From positions 1 through 5,530 of the forward strand of contig CALMWM010000656.1 of assembly GCA_937873435.1 (NCBI GenBank): a DNA stretch of 5,530 bases, in the 5' to 3' direction. Below are positions 1 to 5,530 of the stretch, one piece after another. The DNA comes from an uncultured Gallionellaceae bacterium. GTDB taxonomy: Bacteria; Pseudomonadota; Gammaproteobacteria; Burkholderiales; Sulfuricellaceae. Position 1 is the stretch's first letter. Every line of letters begins with the position of its first letter. The notes under the pieces are model-generated. The model did no database searches. It was given only the letters and a program-made list of their open reading frames with translations, and was not told where the DNA came from. The translations under genes were made by a program, and so were the position numbers.

Positions 1-620
1 AATTGCGGATGGAGTTGAAGGTGCTGGCCGATGTCGGCTTGTTGGGTATGCCCAACGCCGGCAAGTCCACCTTCATCCGGGCGGTATCCGCCGCCAGGCC
101 GAAAGTCGCGGATTACCCGTTTACCACCCTGCACCCCAATCTCGGCGTGGTGCGTGTGGATCATGACCGCAGCTTCGTGATCGCCGATATTCCCGGCCTG
201 ATCGAAGGCGCTGCCGAAGGCGCCGGGCTGGGACACCAGTTCCTGCGCCACTTGATGCGCAACCGCTTGCTGCTGCATATCGTCGACATCGCCCCTTTTG
301 ACGAGGGAGTGAACCCGGTGGCCGATGCGCGCGCCATCGTCGAGGAATTGCGCAAGTACGACCCGGCCTTGTACGAAAAAGAACGCTGGCTGGTGCTGAA
401 CAAGATGGACATGATCGCGGCGGAAGAGCGCGAAGCGCACCGCGAGGCTTTCCTGCGCGACTTCGGCTGGGATGGCAAATGCTTTATCATTTCCGCATTG
501 AACGGCGAAGGATGCAAGGAGCTGACCTACGCCATCATGGAATACCTGGAGCAAAACCGGCGCACCGTTGAGGATGCGGAAGACGCAGAGGAAACGCCAG
601 CGGTAACCCCAGAGAACTGA
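1..620 (+). CDS. obgE: Obg-family GTPase ObgE/CgtA, 5'-truncated by window edge
   Basis: This is the 3' part of the Obg GTPase, a GTP-binding protein that acts in late 50S ribosomal subunit assembly and in growth and stress control. About 205 residues are visible. The glycine-rich N-terminal Obg domain (roughly 150 residues in the family) lies upstream of the window, so the TTG at base 3 is not the real start. Counting from that codon, the G-domain motifs appear in order: P-loop GMPNAGKST (15-23), switch I with DYPFTTL (37-43), G3 DIPGLIEGA (62-70), G4 NKMD (133-136) and G5 SAL (164-166). The spacing is normal and no motif is damaged. The protein ends in a short acidic tail (EDAEDAEE), as is common in proteobacterial ObgE. 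The TGA stop is followed 19 bases later by proB, which suggests one transcript. The family call is very secure. Confidence 0.96.
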   Translation, partial: LRMELKVLADVGLLGMPNAGKSTFIRAVSAARPKVADYPFTTLHPNLGVVRVDHDRSFVIADIPGLIEGAAEGAGLGHQFLRHLMRNRLLLHIVDIAPFDEGVNPVADARAIVEELRKYDPALYEKERWLVLNKMDMIAAEEREAHREAFLRDFGWDGKCFIISALNGEGCKELTYAIMEYLEQNRRTVEDAEDAEETPAVTPEN

Positions 621-639
621 AAATCTTCCTGTCGTAGCA

Positions 640-1767
640 ATGAATGTTATGAATTCCGTACTCGCCAATTCCAAACGTCTGGTCGTCAAAGTCGGCAGCA
701 GCCTGGTCACCAATAGCGGTGCCGGGCTGGACCACGCCGCGATCGCCAACTGGGCGCAGCAAATCGCCAGCCTCAAAAAAATGGGGCGCGAAGTGGTGCT
801 GGTATCGTCCGGCGCAGTGGCTGAAGGGATGCAGCGTCTCGGTTGGAAAAAGCGTCCCAAGACCGTGCATGAATTGCAGGCCGCCGCCGCCGTCGGCCAG
901 ATGGGGCTGGTGCAGGTCTACGAATCGTGTTTCCGCCAGCACGGCCTGCATACCGCGCAAATCCTCCTGACCCACGACGACCTGGCCGACCGCAAGCGTT
1001 ATCTGAATGCCCGCTCCACCCTGCGCACCTTACTGGAACTGAACGTCATCCCGATCATCAACGAAAACGACACCGTCGTCACCGATGAAATCCGTTTCGG
1101 CGACAACGACACGCTGGGCGCGCTGGTCACCAACCTGATCGAAGCAGATGCGCTGGTAATCCTCACCGACCAGAAAGGCTTGTTTTCCGCCGACCCGCGC
1201 AAAGACCCGAGCGCCACCCTGATCGCCCAAGCCCAGGCAGGTGACCCGGAACTGGAAAAAATGGCCGGTGGCGCCGGTAGCGACATCGGGCGCGGCGGGA
1301 TGCTCACCAAGATCCTCGCCGCCAAGCGCGCCGCGCGTAGCGGCGCACACACCGTCATCGCCTGGGGCCGCGAACCCGATGCGCTGGTACGCCTGGCTCA
1401 GGGCGAGTCCATCGGCACCGAACTCAGCGCCGGACAGATGGTCACTGTCGCGCGCAAACAGTGGCTGGCCGATCATCTGCAAGTAAGCGGTACGCTCACC
1501 CTAGACAACGGCGCAGTCAAGGTACTGCGCGAAGAAGGAAAAAGCCTGTTGCCGATCGGCGTGACCGCACTAAGCGGCGCTTTCGAACGCGGCGAGGTAG
1601 TGACCTGCGTCGACGGTCAGGGCCGCGAAATCGCGCGCGGCCTGGTCAACTACAACGCCGACGAAGCGCAAAAAATCCTGCGCCACCCCAGCGCAGAAAT
1701 CGAAGCCATCCTCGGCTACGTCGACGAACCGGAACTGATCCACCGCGACAACCTAGTCTTGCTTTGA
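640..1767 (+). CDS. proB: Glutamate 5-kinase ProB with C-terminal PUA domain
   Basis: ProB phosphorylates L-glutamate with ATP to gamma-glutamyl phosphate, the first and feedback-controlled step of cytosolic proline synthesis. At 375 residues it is close to the E. coli enzyme (367). The amino acid kinase domain shows VVKVGSSLVTN (15-25, catalytic-type Lys17), VSSGAVAEG (55-63), INEND (140-144), the glutamate-binding FGDND (153-157), LTDQKGLFSADP (175-186) and GRGGMLTK (217-224, Lys224). These positions run about seven ahead of E. coli numbering because of a longer N-terminus. A PUA-type domain follows from about residue 280 to 360. The ATG at 640 is used here, but the in-frame ATG at 649 (Met4) is equally possible. 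Neither has a clear Shine-Dalgarno sequence, so translation may be coupled to obgE, which ends 19 bases upstream. proA is not in the window. A hairpin covers the stop codon. Confidence 0.96.
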   Translation: MNVMNSVLANSKRLVVKVGSSLVTNSGAGLDHAAIANWAQQIASLKKMGREVVLVSSGAVAEGMQRLGWKKRPKTVHELQAAAAVGQMGLVQVYESCFRQHGLHTAQILLTHDDLADRKRYLNARSTLRTLLELNVIPIINENDTVVTDEIRFGDNDTLGALVTNLIEADALVILTDQKGLFSADPRKDPSATLIAQAQAGDPELEKMAGGAGSDIGRGGMLTKILAAKRAARSGAHTVIAWGREPDALVRLAQGESIGTELSAGQMVTVARKQWLADHLQVSGTLTLDNGAVKVLREEGKSLLPIGVTALSGAFERGEVVTCVDGQGREIARGLVNYNADEAQKILRHPSAEIEAILGYVDEPELIHRDNLVLL

Positions 1768-1780
1768 CAAGACCAGGTTG
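1749..1780 (+). terminator. Hairpin spanning the proB stop codon (possible terminator)
   Basis: Left arm CAACCTAGTCTTG (1749-1761) pairs with right arm CAAGACCAGGTTG (1768-1780) in 12 of 13 positions, the exception being one A/C mismatch. The 6-base loop CTTTGA contains the proB TGA stop. No T-tract follows (CGGCGGAAAC comes next), so it does not fit a canonical factor-independent terminator. It could be a Rho-assisted 3' end, a block to 3' exonuclease, or a bidirectional barrier against leftward read-through from dsrC. The pairing is seen directly; the role is inferred. Confidence 0.45.
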
Positions 1781-1968
1781 CGGCGGAAACTAACCTTATG
1801 CGAAACACAATGTTATGTTGGAGCCACAATCTGGCACTGCTTTAACAAAATCTGATTACGGCGCAAGCCGGCAGCACTTCCTCCCTCGCGATTTACACCC
1901 TTGCACCTTTGATGCCGGCGTACAATCCATTCCCCTCCCGGCCAGACATGCGGCCTTGCCGAGCAGGC

Positions 1969-1994
1969 AAAAAAAGGCCGCCTGGGAAGGCGGC
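1969..1994 (-). terminator. Rho-independent terminator of dsrC
   Basis: On the minus strand a perfect 7-bp GC-rich stem, GCCGCCT (1994-1988), loop TCCC and AGGCGGC (1983-1977), is followed, after one C, by seven T residues (1975-1969). This is a textbook intrinsic terminator. It lies about 60 bases past the dsrC stop codon and therefore defines a monocistronic dsrC transcript of roughly 460 nt if the promoter called here is the only one. Confidence 0.88.
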
Positions 1995-2052
1995 TGAAGG
2001 GGAGAGAAAGATGAGCTGATGCTCTTGCCGACGCATCGCGCTGAGAGTATGC

Positions 2053-2385
2053 CTACACGCAGCCGGTCGGCTTGGGCAAACCGGCGATGCGGCAACCCTG
2101 CTTGGCCGGGCCGTAGGGAAACAATTCGTAGAGATACTTGGAATTACCCTTTTCCGGACCATATTCCTTGGTCATGGCTTTTTGCATCAGGCGGATATTC
2201 GGCACCGTACCGGTCTCGGCAAAGCCTTGGCGCAAGAAGTTGATAACTTCCCAGTGATTCGGCGTCAATTCGAGTTTTTCCTTGCTAGCGATGCTATTCG
2301 CCAGGTCTTCAGACCACATGTTCAAGTCGCGCAGGTAACCTTCCGGGTCGGTTTCCACAGTAATGCCGTTAATTTCAAATTCCAT
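2053..2385 (-). CDS. dsrC: DsrC-type sulfur carrier protein with both C-terminal cysteines
   Basis: A small cytosolic protein of the DsrC/TusE/DsvC family, 110 residues, the normal length. In sulfur oxidisers and sulfite reducers DsrC carries sulfur on its flexible C-terminal arm and interacts with dissimilatory sulfite reductase, DsrEFH or DsrK. TusE homologues act in tRNA 2-thiouridylation instead. Visible family signatures are GYLRDLNMW (16-24), LTPNHWEVINFLR (40-52), EKGNSKYLYELFPYGP and the terminal arm CRIAGLPKPTGCV. Cys109 is penultimate (CysA) and Cys98 lies eleven positions before it (CysB). The presence of both cysteines favours true DsrC over TusE, which keeps only the penultimate one. 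The ATG at 2385 is supported by AAGGAG with a 6-base spacer. The gene is flanked by its own promoter and terminator, and no other dsr genes are in view, so its partner system cannot be named here. It could also be a DsrC paralogue with a regulatory or Hdr-linked role. Confidence 0.94.
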   Translation of the reverse strand: MEFEINGITVETDPEGYLRDLNMWSEDLANSIASKEKLELTPNHWEVINFLRQGFAETGTVPNIRLMQKAMTKEYGPEKGNSKYLYELFPYGPAKQGCRIAGLPKPTGCV

Positions 2386-2391
2386 GATGAG

Positions 2392-2397
2392 CTCCTT
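2392..2397 (-). promoter_or_regulatory. Ribosome binding site of dsrC
   Basis: AAGGAG on the minus strand, six bases before the ATG at 2385. It is a strong Shine-Dalgarno sequence, in contrast to the absence of one before proB, and it fixes the dsrC start. Confidence 0.85.
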
Positions 2398-2439
2398 AAA
2401 TTCTGATTACAAGTTGTGTTTAATTTCGCAGTTGGACCA

Positions 2440-2469
2440 AGTATAAATATATCCGACTATTTCTGTCAA
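2440..2469 (-). promoter_or_regulatory. Near-consensus sigma-70 promoter of dsrC
   Basis: On the minus strand a perfect -35 TTGACA (2469-2464) is followed after 18 bases by -10 TATACT (2445-2440). TTATAC with a 17-base spacer is an alternative reading of the same site. An A/T-rich stretch upstream of the -35 (2471-2490, with AAAAATAAT) could act as an UP element. The predicted transcript would start near 2433, giving a 5' leader of about 48 nt. The promoter should be strong when not repressed. Confidence 0.8.
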
Positions 2470-2473
2470 CATC
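2449..2473 (-). promoter_or_regulatory. Type 1 IscR-like (Rrf2-family) operator over the dsrC -35 box
   Basis: The 25-bp site read on the minus strand contains GTTGAC, then AGAAATA, then GTCGG followed by ATAT. It thus has the YYGAC-N7-GTCRR core of the E. coli type 1 IscR consensus. By manual alignment 20 of 25 positions agree with the degenerate consensus I recall. The core symmetry GAC-N7-GTC is intact; the mismatches fall mostly in the outer ATA/TAT flank on one side. The site covers the whole -35 hexamer and part of the spacer, a position expected for repression. Type 1 sites are bound by [2Fe-2S]-IscR. An IscR or other Rrf2 regulator is inferred; none is encoded in the window. Confidence 0.55.
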
Positions 2474-2523
2474 TATTTGCATTATTTTTCGCGCGATCGC
2501 TGCGGCAATTTCCAGCAACGCGA

Positions 2524-2529
2524 TATAAT
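2524..2529 (+). promoter_or_regulatory. Probable -10 box of the hrpA promoter
   Basis: A perfect TATAAT lies 26 bases before the hrpA ATG. No good -35 accompanies it: the best at allowed spacing is GCGGCA (2502-2507, 16-base spacer), which matches at 3 of 6 positions, and there is no extended -10 TG. Transcription would start near 2536, leaving a very short leader of about 20 nt. The promoter is likely weak or activator-dependent. Confidence 0.5.
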
Positions 2530-2538
2530 CTTGTAATT

Positions 2539-2544
2539 AAAGGA
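2539..2544 (+). promoter_or_regulatory. Ribosome binding site of hrpA
   Basis: AAAGGA precedes the ATG at 2556 by 11 bases, slightly longer than optimal. No other in-frame start with a better site lies nearby, so 2556 is the preferred start. Confidence 0.6.
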
Positions 2545-2555
2545 ATTTACTGTTT

Positions 2556-5530
2556 ATGCCCGTTTCAACACCCGCTGCTGCCATTGCCGAATGTTTGACC
2601 GCCGACCGCCACCGCTTGCGCCGCCAATGGCAAAAACTGCGGGATATTGTCAAGTCCGGTAAGCCTGCCGACAAGCTGATTGCACAACTTGAGGCCGCGA
2701 TTGCCGCCTCTGCCGCAAAAGCCCAGTTGCGCTGCGAACGGCTGCCGCGCCCGAATTTCCCCGAGGAATTGCCGGTCTCGGCGCGCCGCGCCGACATCGC
2801 CGCCGCCATAGAAAAAAACCAGGTAGTGATCGTCTGCGGCGAAACCGGTTCGGGAAAAACCACCCAGTTGCCGAAAATCTGCCTGGAGCTGGGGCGGGGT
2901 ATCTTTGGCCGGATCGGCCACACCCAGCCGCGCCGCATCGCCGCCCGCACCGTGGCGACACGCATCGCACAGGAATTGGGCTCGCCGCTGGGGCGCGACG
3001 TCGGTTTCAAGGTGCGCTTCAACGACAACATCGGCGAAGACAGCTATATCAAGCTAATGACCGACGGCATCCTGTTGGCTGAAACCCAGCATGACCGCTT
3101 CCTCTCCGCCTACGACACCATCATCATCGACGAGGCGCACGAACGCAGTCTGAACATCGACTTCCTGCTCGGCTACCTGAAGCAGTTGCTGCCCAAGCGC
3201 CCCGACCTGAAAGTCATCGTCACCTCGGCCACCATCGACGCCCAGCGCTTTTCCGAGCACTTCGGCGGCGCGCCGGTGATCGAGGTTTCCGGGCGGCTGT
3301 ACCCGGTGGAAGTGCGCTACCGCCCTTTAAAGATCAAAGAAGAAGATGAAACCGAGCAGGATTTGCAAGACGCCATCCTCGATGCGGTAGATGACCTGGC
3401 GCGCCTGCCGCAAGGCGGCGACATCCTGATCTTCCTGCCCGGCGAGCGGGAAATCCGCGACACCGCCGAGGCGTTGCGCAAGCATCATCCCGCCGGCGCG
3501 GAAATCCTGCCGCTGTATGCGCGCCTCTCCGCCAGTGAGCAGGAACGTATTTTCAAGCCGGGCGGCGGACGGCGCATCGTGCTCGCCACCAACGTGGCGG
3601 AAACCTCGCTGACCGTGCCGGGCATCCGTTACGTGATCGACCCCGGCCAGGCGCGCATCCTGCGCTACAGCTACCGCGCCAAGGTGGAACGGCTGCTGGT
3701 CGAGAAAATCTCCCAGGCCTCCGCCAACCAGCGCGCCGGTCGTTGCGGCCGGGTGATGAGCGGGATCTGCGTGCGCCTCTACGCGGAAGAAGACTTTGCC
3801 GCGCGCCCGCCCTACACCGACCCGGAAATCCGCCGTAGCAACCTGGCCGCGGTGATCCTGCGGATGAAGGCGCTGGGGCTGGCCGACGTCGAGAATTTCC
3901 CCTTCATCGAGCCGCCCGACTCGCGCGCCATCGCCGACGGCTTCAAGCTGCTGGAGGAACTCAACGCGGTGGACGAACGCGGCGACCTGACACCGCTAGG
4001 CCACGAACTGGCGAAACTGCCGATCGACCCGCGCATCGGGCGTATGGTGTTGGCCGCCAAGACCGGCAACTGTCTCGCCGAACTGTTGATCATCGCTTCC
4101 GCGCTCTCCCTGCAAGACCCGCGCGAGCGCCCGCAGGAACGCCAGCAGGCGGCGGACGAAAAACACCGCCGCCATGTCGACGAGAATTCCGATTTCCTGG
4201 CTTTCCTCAACCTGTGGCAATACTACGACGAAGCGCTCAAGCACCAGAAATCGCGGCGCAAACTCACCGACTGGTGCCGCGACAACTTCCTCTCGCCGAT
4301 CCGTATGCGCGAATGGCGCGAACTCCACGGCCAACTTCACAGCGTGGTATCAGAAATGGGCTGGCGCGAAAATCAGGTAGCGGCGTCCTATGAGGAAATC
4401 CACAAGGCGCTGCTCGCCGGCCTGCTCGGCAACATCGGCTTCAAGGCCGACGCGCAGGAATACGACGGCGCACGCGGAATCAAGTTTTCGATCTTCCCCG
4501 GCTCGGCCTTGTTTAAAAAAGGGCCGAAGTGGGCGATGGCCGCGGAACTGGCCGAAACCACCCGCCTTTACGCGCGCACCGTGGCGAAAATCGAGCCGGA
4601 ATGGCTGGAACAGGTGGGCGCCCACCTGGCCAAGCGTCATTACTTCGACCCGCATTGGGAAAAACAGCCGGCGCAGGTGACTGCCTTCGAGCGCGTCACG
4701 CTCTACGGCATCACCATCGTCTCGCGGAGGCGCGTGCATTACGGCCCGCTCAGCCCCGCCGAATCGCGCGAAATCTTCATCCGCGGCGCGCTGGCGGCAG
4801 GCGAATTCAACACCCGCGCCAAGTTTTTCGAGCACAACCGCCAGCTGACCGCCGAAGTCGAGGAACTCGAACACAAATCGCGCCGCCAGGACGTGCTGGT
4901 GGACGAACAAACCCTGTTCGCCTTCTACGACGCGCGCATCCCGGCGGGCATCCACAACGGTGTGGATTTCGACAAGTGGCGGCGCGACGCGGAAAAAACC
5001 CAACCGCGCCTGCTCTTCATGACCCGCGACGACCTGATGCGCCACGGCGCGGAAGCGATTACCGAAGAACAATTTCCAGAAACCTTGCTGGTCGCGGGAA
5101 GCGAATGCCGCCTCACTTACCGTTTCGAACCCAGCCATCCGCTGGACGGCGCAACCCTGACTGTGCCGCTGCACCTACTCAACAAGCTCGACAGCGCGAG
5201 CTGCGAATGGCTGGTGCCGGGAATGCTGCGCGAGAAAGTCACTTGGCTGGTCAAGGCGCTGCCCAAGCGCATCCGGGCAGCCTGCGTGCCGGTGCCGGAA
5301 TTCGTCACGGCGGCATTGGTTGCCCTCTCCCCTAGCCCCTCTCCCGTCTCGCCAGAGCGAGCAGCTTTGCTGCCGCTCTCGGCGGTGATGCCCCTTGCGG
5401 GTACAGGGAGAGGGGAACCATTGCCCCCTCTCCCGCGAGCGGGAGAGGGTTGGGGAGAGGGCGCTCGAAAACCCTTAAGCGACACCCTCGCCGCCTATAT
5501 CCGCAAGCGCACCAGCCAGGAAGTCCCGCC
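2556..5530 (+). CDS. hrpA: ATP-dependent RNA helicase HrpA (DEAH box), 3' end beyond window
   Basis: HrpA is a large cytosolic DEAH-box 3'-5' RNA helicase; in E. coli it acts on stalled or collided ribosomes. The family is about 1300 residues long; 991 whole codons are visible and the frame runs open off the window. The protein begins MPVSTPAAAIAECLTADRHR. Motifs in order: Walker A GETGSGKTT (95-103), TQPRRIAA (motif Ia), DEAH (192-195), TSAT (223-226), FLPGEREI, TNVAETSLTVPG (motif V) and QRAGRCGR (392-399). A helicase-associated (HA2) helical region follows at about 428-520. An OB-fold-like segment lies at about 635-690 (GIKFSIFPGSALFKKGPKW). The HrpA-specific C-terminal region (DUF3418) starts near residue 700. 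All catalytic motifs are intact. Residues 923 to about 970 are encoded by an inserted palindromic repeat, after VPVPEFVTAAL and before SDTLAAYIRKRTSQEVP, where E. coli HrpA has only a short segment. The frame is kept. The gene is divergent from dsrC. Confidence 0.96.
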   Translation, partial: MPVSTPAAAIAECLTADRHRLRRQWQKLRDIVKSGKPADKLIAQLEAAIAASAAKAQLRCERLPRPNFPEELPVSARRADIAAAIEKNQVVIVCGETGSGKTTQLPKICLELGRGIFGRIGHTQPRRIAARTVATRIAQELGSPLGRDVGFKVRFNDNIGEDSYIKLMTDGILLAETQHDRFLSAYDTIIIDEAHERSLNIDFLLGYLKQLLPKRPDLKVIVTSATIDAQRFSEHFGGAPVIEVSGRLYPVEVRYRPLKIKEEDETEQDLQDAILDAVDDLARLPQGGDILIFLPGEREIRDTAEALRKHHPAGAEILPLYARLSASEQERIFKPGGGRRIVLATNVAETSLTVPGIRYVIDPGQARILRYSYRAKVERLLVEKISQASANQRAGRCGRVMSGICVRLYAEEDFAARPPYTDPEIRRSNLAAVILRMKALGLADVENFPFIEPPDSRAIADGFKLLEELNAVDERGDLTPLGHELAKLPIDPRIGRMVLAAKTGNCLAELLIIASALSLQDPRERPQERQQAADEKHRRHVDENSDFLAFLNLWQYYDEALKHQKSRRKLTDWCRDNFLSPIRMREWRELHGQLHSVVSEMGWRENQVAASYEEIHKALLAGLLGNIGFKADAQEYDGARGIKFSIFPGSALFKKGPKWAMAAELAETTRLYARTVAKIEPEWLEQVGAHLAKRHYFDPHWEKQPAQVTAFERVTLYGITIVSRRRVHYGPLSPAESREIFIRGALAAGEFNTRAKFFEHNRQLTAEVEELEHKSRRQDVLVDEQTLFAFYDARIPAGIHNGVDFDKWRRDAEKTQPRLLFMTRDDLMRHGAEAITEEQFPETLLVAGSECRLTYRFEPSHPLDGATLTVPLHLLNKLDSASCEWLVPGMLREKVTWLVKALPKRIRAACVPVPEFVTAALVALSPSPSPVSPERAALLPLSAVMPLAGTGRGEPLPPLPRAGEGWGEGARKPLSDTLAAYIRKRTSQEVP
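5322..5462. repeat. Palindromic REP/MITE-like repeat inserted in frame within hrpA
   Basis: The element is bounded by imperfect inverted arms. GCCCTCTCCCC (5322-5332) pairs with GGGGAGAGGGC (5452-5462), and CCCTCTCCCG (5337-5346) pairs with CGGGAGAGGG (5440-5449). Inside lie a hairpin at 5351-5383 (AGAGCG-A-GCAGC, loop TTT, GCTGC-CGCTCT, extended by GCC/GGC) and a second one pairing GGGAGAGGGG (5406-5415) with CCCCTCTCCC (5425-5434). CCCTCTCCCG (5426-5435) can alternatively pair with 5440-5449 around loop CGAG. Such CCCTCTCCC-rich palindromic repeats are familiar as dispersed intergenic elements in many proteobacterial genomes; copy number in this genome cannot be seen from one window. Translated, it gives a Pro/Gly/Ser-rich linker (begins ALSPSPSPVSPERAALLP, ends AGEGWGEGAR) unlike the rest of HrpA. 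Confidence 0.85.

Noticed and set aside
1922..1927. Possible -10 box (TACAAT region) for a small RNA on the plus strand
   Set aside because: No -35 at suitable spacing. The following hairpin has no T-tract in this orientation, so an sRNA unit is not supported.
1951..1980. Second foldback CGGCCTTGCC / GGCAA...GGCCG next to the dsrC terminator
   Set aside because: It can pair with a bulge of A residues, but it shares bases with the clear terminator stem and lies mostly beyond the T-tract. Probably incidental.
1815..1997. A 60-codon open frame in the proB-dsrC gap
   Set aside because: No ribosome binding site, no recognisable motif, and it runs through the dsrC terminator. The gap appears non-coding.
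2493..2500. GCGATCGC palindrome (HIP1-like octamer)
   Set aside because: No other copy was noticed in this window. In a GC-rich sequence this is compatible with chance and does not indicate a cyanobacterial origin.
4350..5174. A 274-codon open frame on the minus strand, antisense to hrpA
   Set aside because: It lies wholly opposite well-conserved HrpA sequence. Long antisense frames are expected in GC-rich genes, and its translation shows no recognisable family.
4529..5335. A 268-codon open frame in another plus-strand frame inside hrpA
   Set aside because: The product is Arg/Pro/Ala-rich with no domain, typical of an off-frame reading of GC-rich DNA. The HrpA frame is continuous through the same bases, so no frameshift is needed.
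5322..5462. Reading the hrpA repeat as a CRISPR array or a pseudogene-making insertion
   Set aside because: There are no regularly spaced direct repeats with spacers, and the hrpA frame continues in phase on both sides with conserved sequence resuming, so the gene is not visibly broken.

Overview
The window looks like chromosomal DNA of a GC-rich Gram-negative proteobacterium, most likely a betaproteobacterium. This rests on the proteobacterial-type ObgE and ProB in tandem, an HrpA-type DEAH helicase, and a two-cysteine DsrC typical of sulfur-metabolising proteobacteria. A sulfur- or iron-oxidising lineage such as the Gallionella/Sideroxydans group is a guess from the gene set, not something the sequence proves.

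Layout. The left part (1-1767) reads rightward: the 3' two thirds of obgE (ribosome-assembly GTPase, cut by the window edge), then 19 bases later a complete proB (glutamate 5-kinase, first step of proline synthesis). A strong hairpin spans the proB stop codon. Bases 1781-1968 hold no convincing gene. Next comes a factor-independent terminator that faces left and ends the leftward gene dsrC (2053-2385).

The 170-bp AT-rich spacer 2386-2555 separates dsrC from the divergent hrpA. It carries a near-consensus sigma-70 promoter for dsrC. The -35 box of that promoter is embedded in a 25-bp imperfect palindrome resembling a type 1 IscR (Rrf2-family) site. A weaker promoter serves hrpA. The right part (2556-5530) is hrpA, open at the window end, with 991 whole codons visible.

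Main points of interest. (1) The IscR-like operator on the promoter of a stand-alone dsrC suggests that this sulfur-carrier protein is tied to Fe-S cluster or redox status. (2) A 141-bp palindromic intergenic-type repeat lies inside the hrpA reading frame. It adds about 48 Pro/Gly-rich residues without breaking the frame, at a point in the C-terminal region between conserved blocks. The repeat can fold into a branched structure with an outer stem and two inner hairpins.

The genes do not form one pathway. obgE and proB probably share a transcript, while dsrC and hrpA are divergently transcribed single units as far as can be seen here. All coordinates and motif matches come from manual reading; family assignments rest on motif recognition, not on a search.
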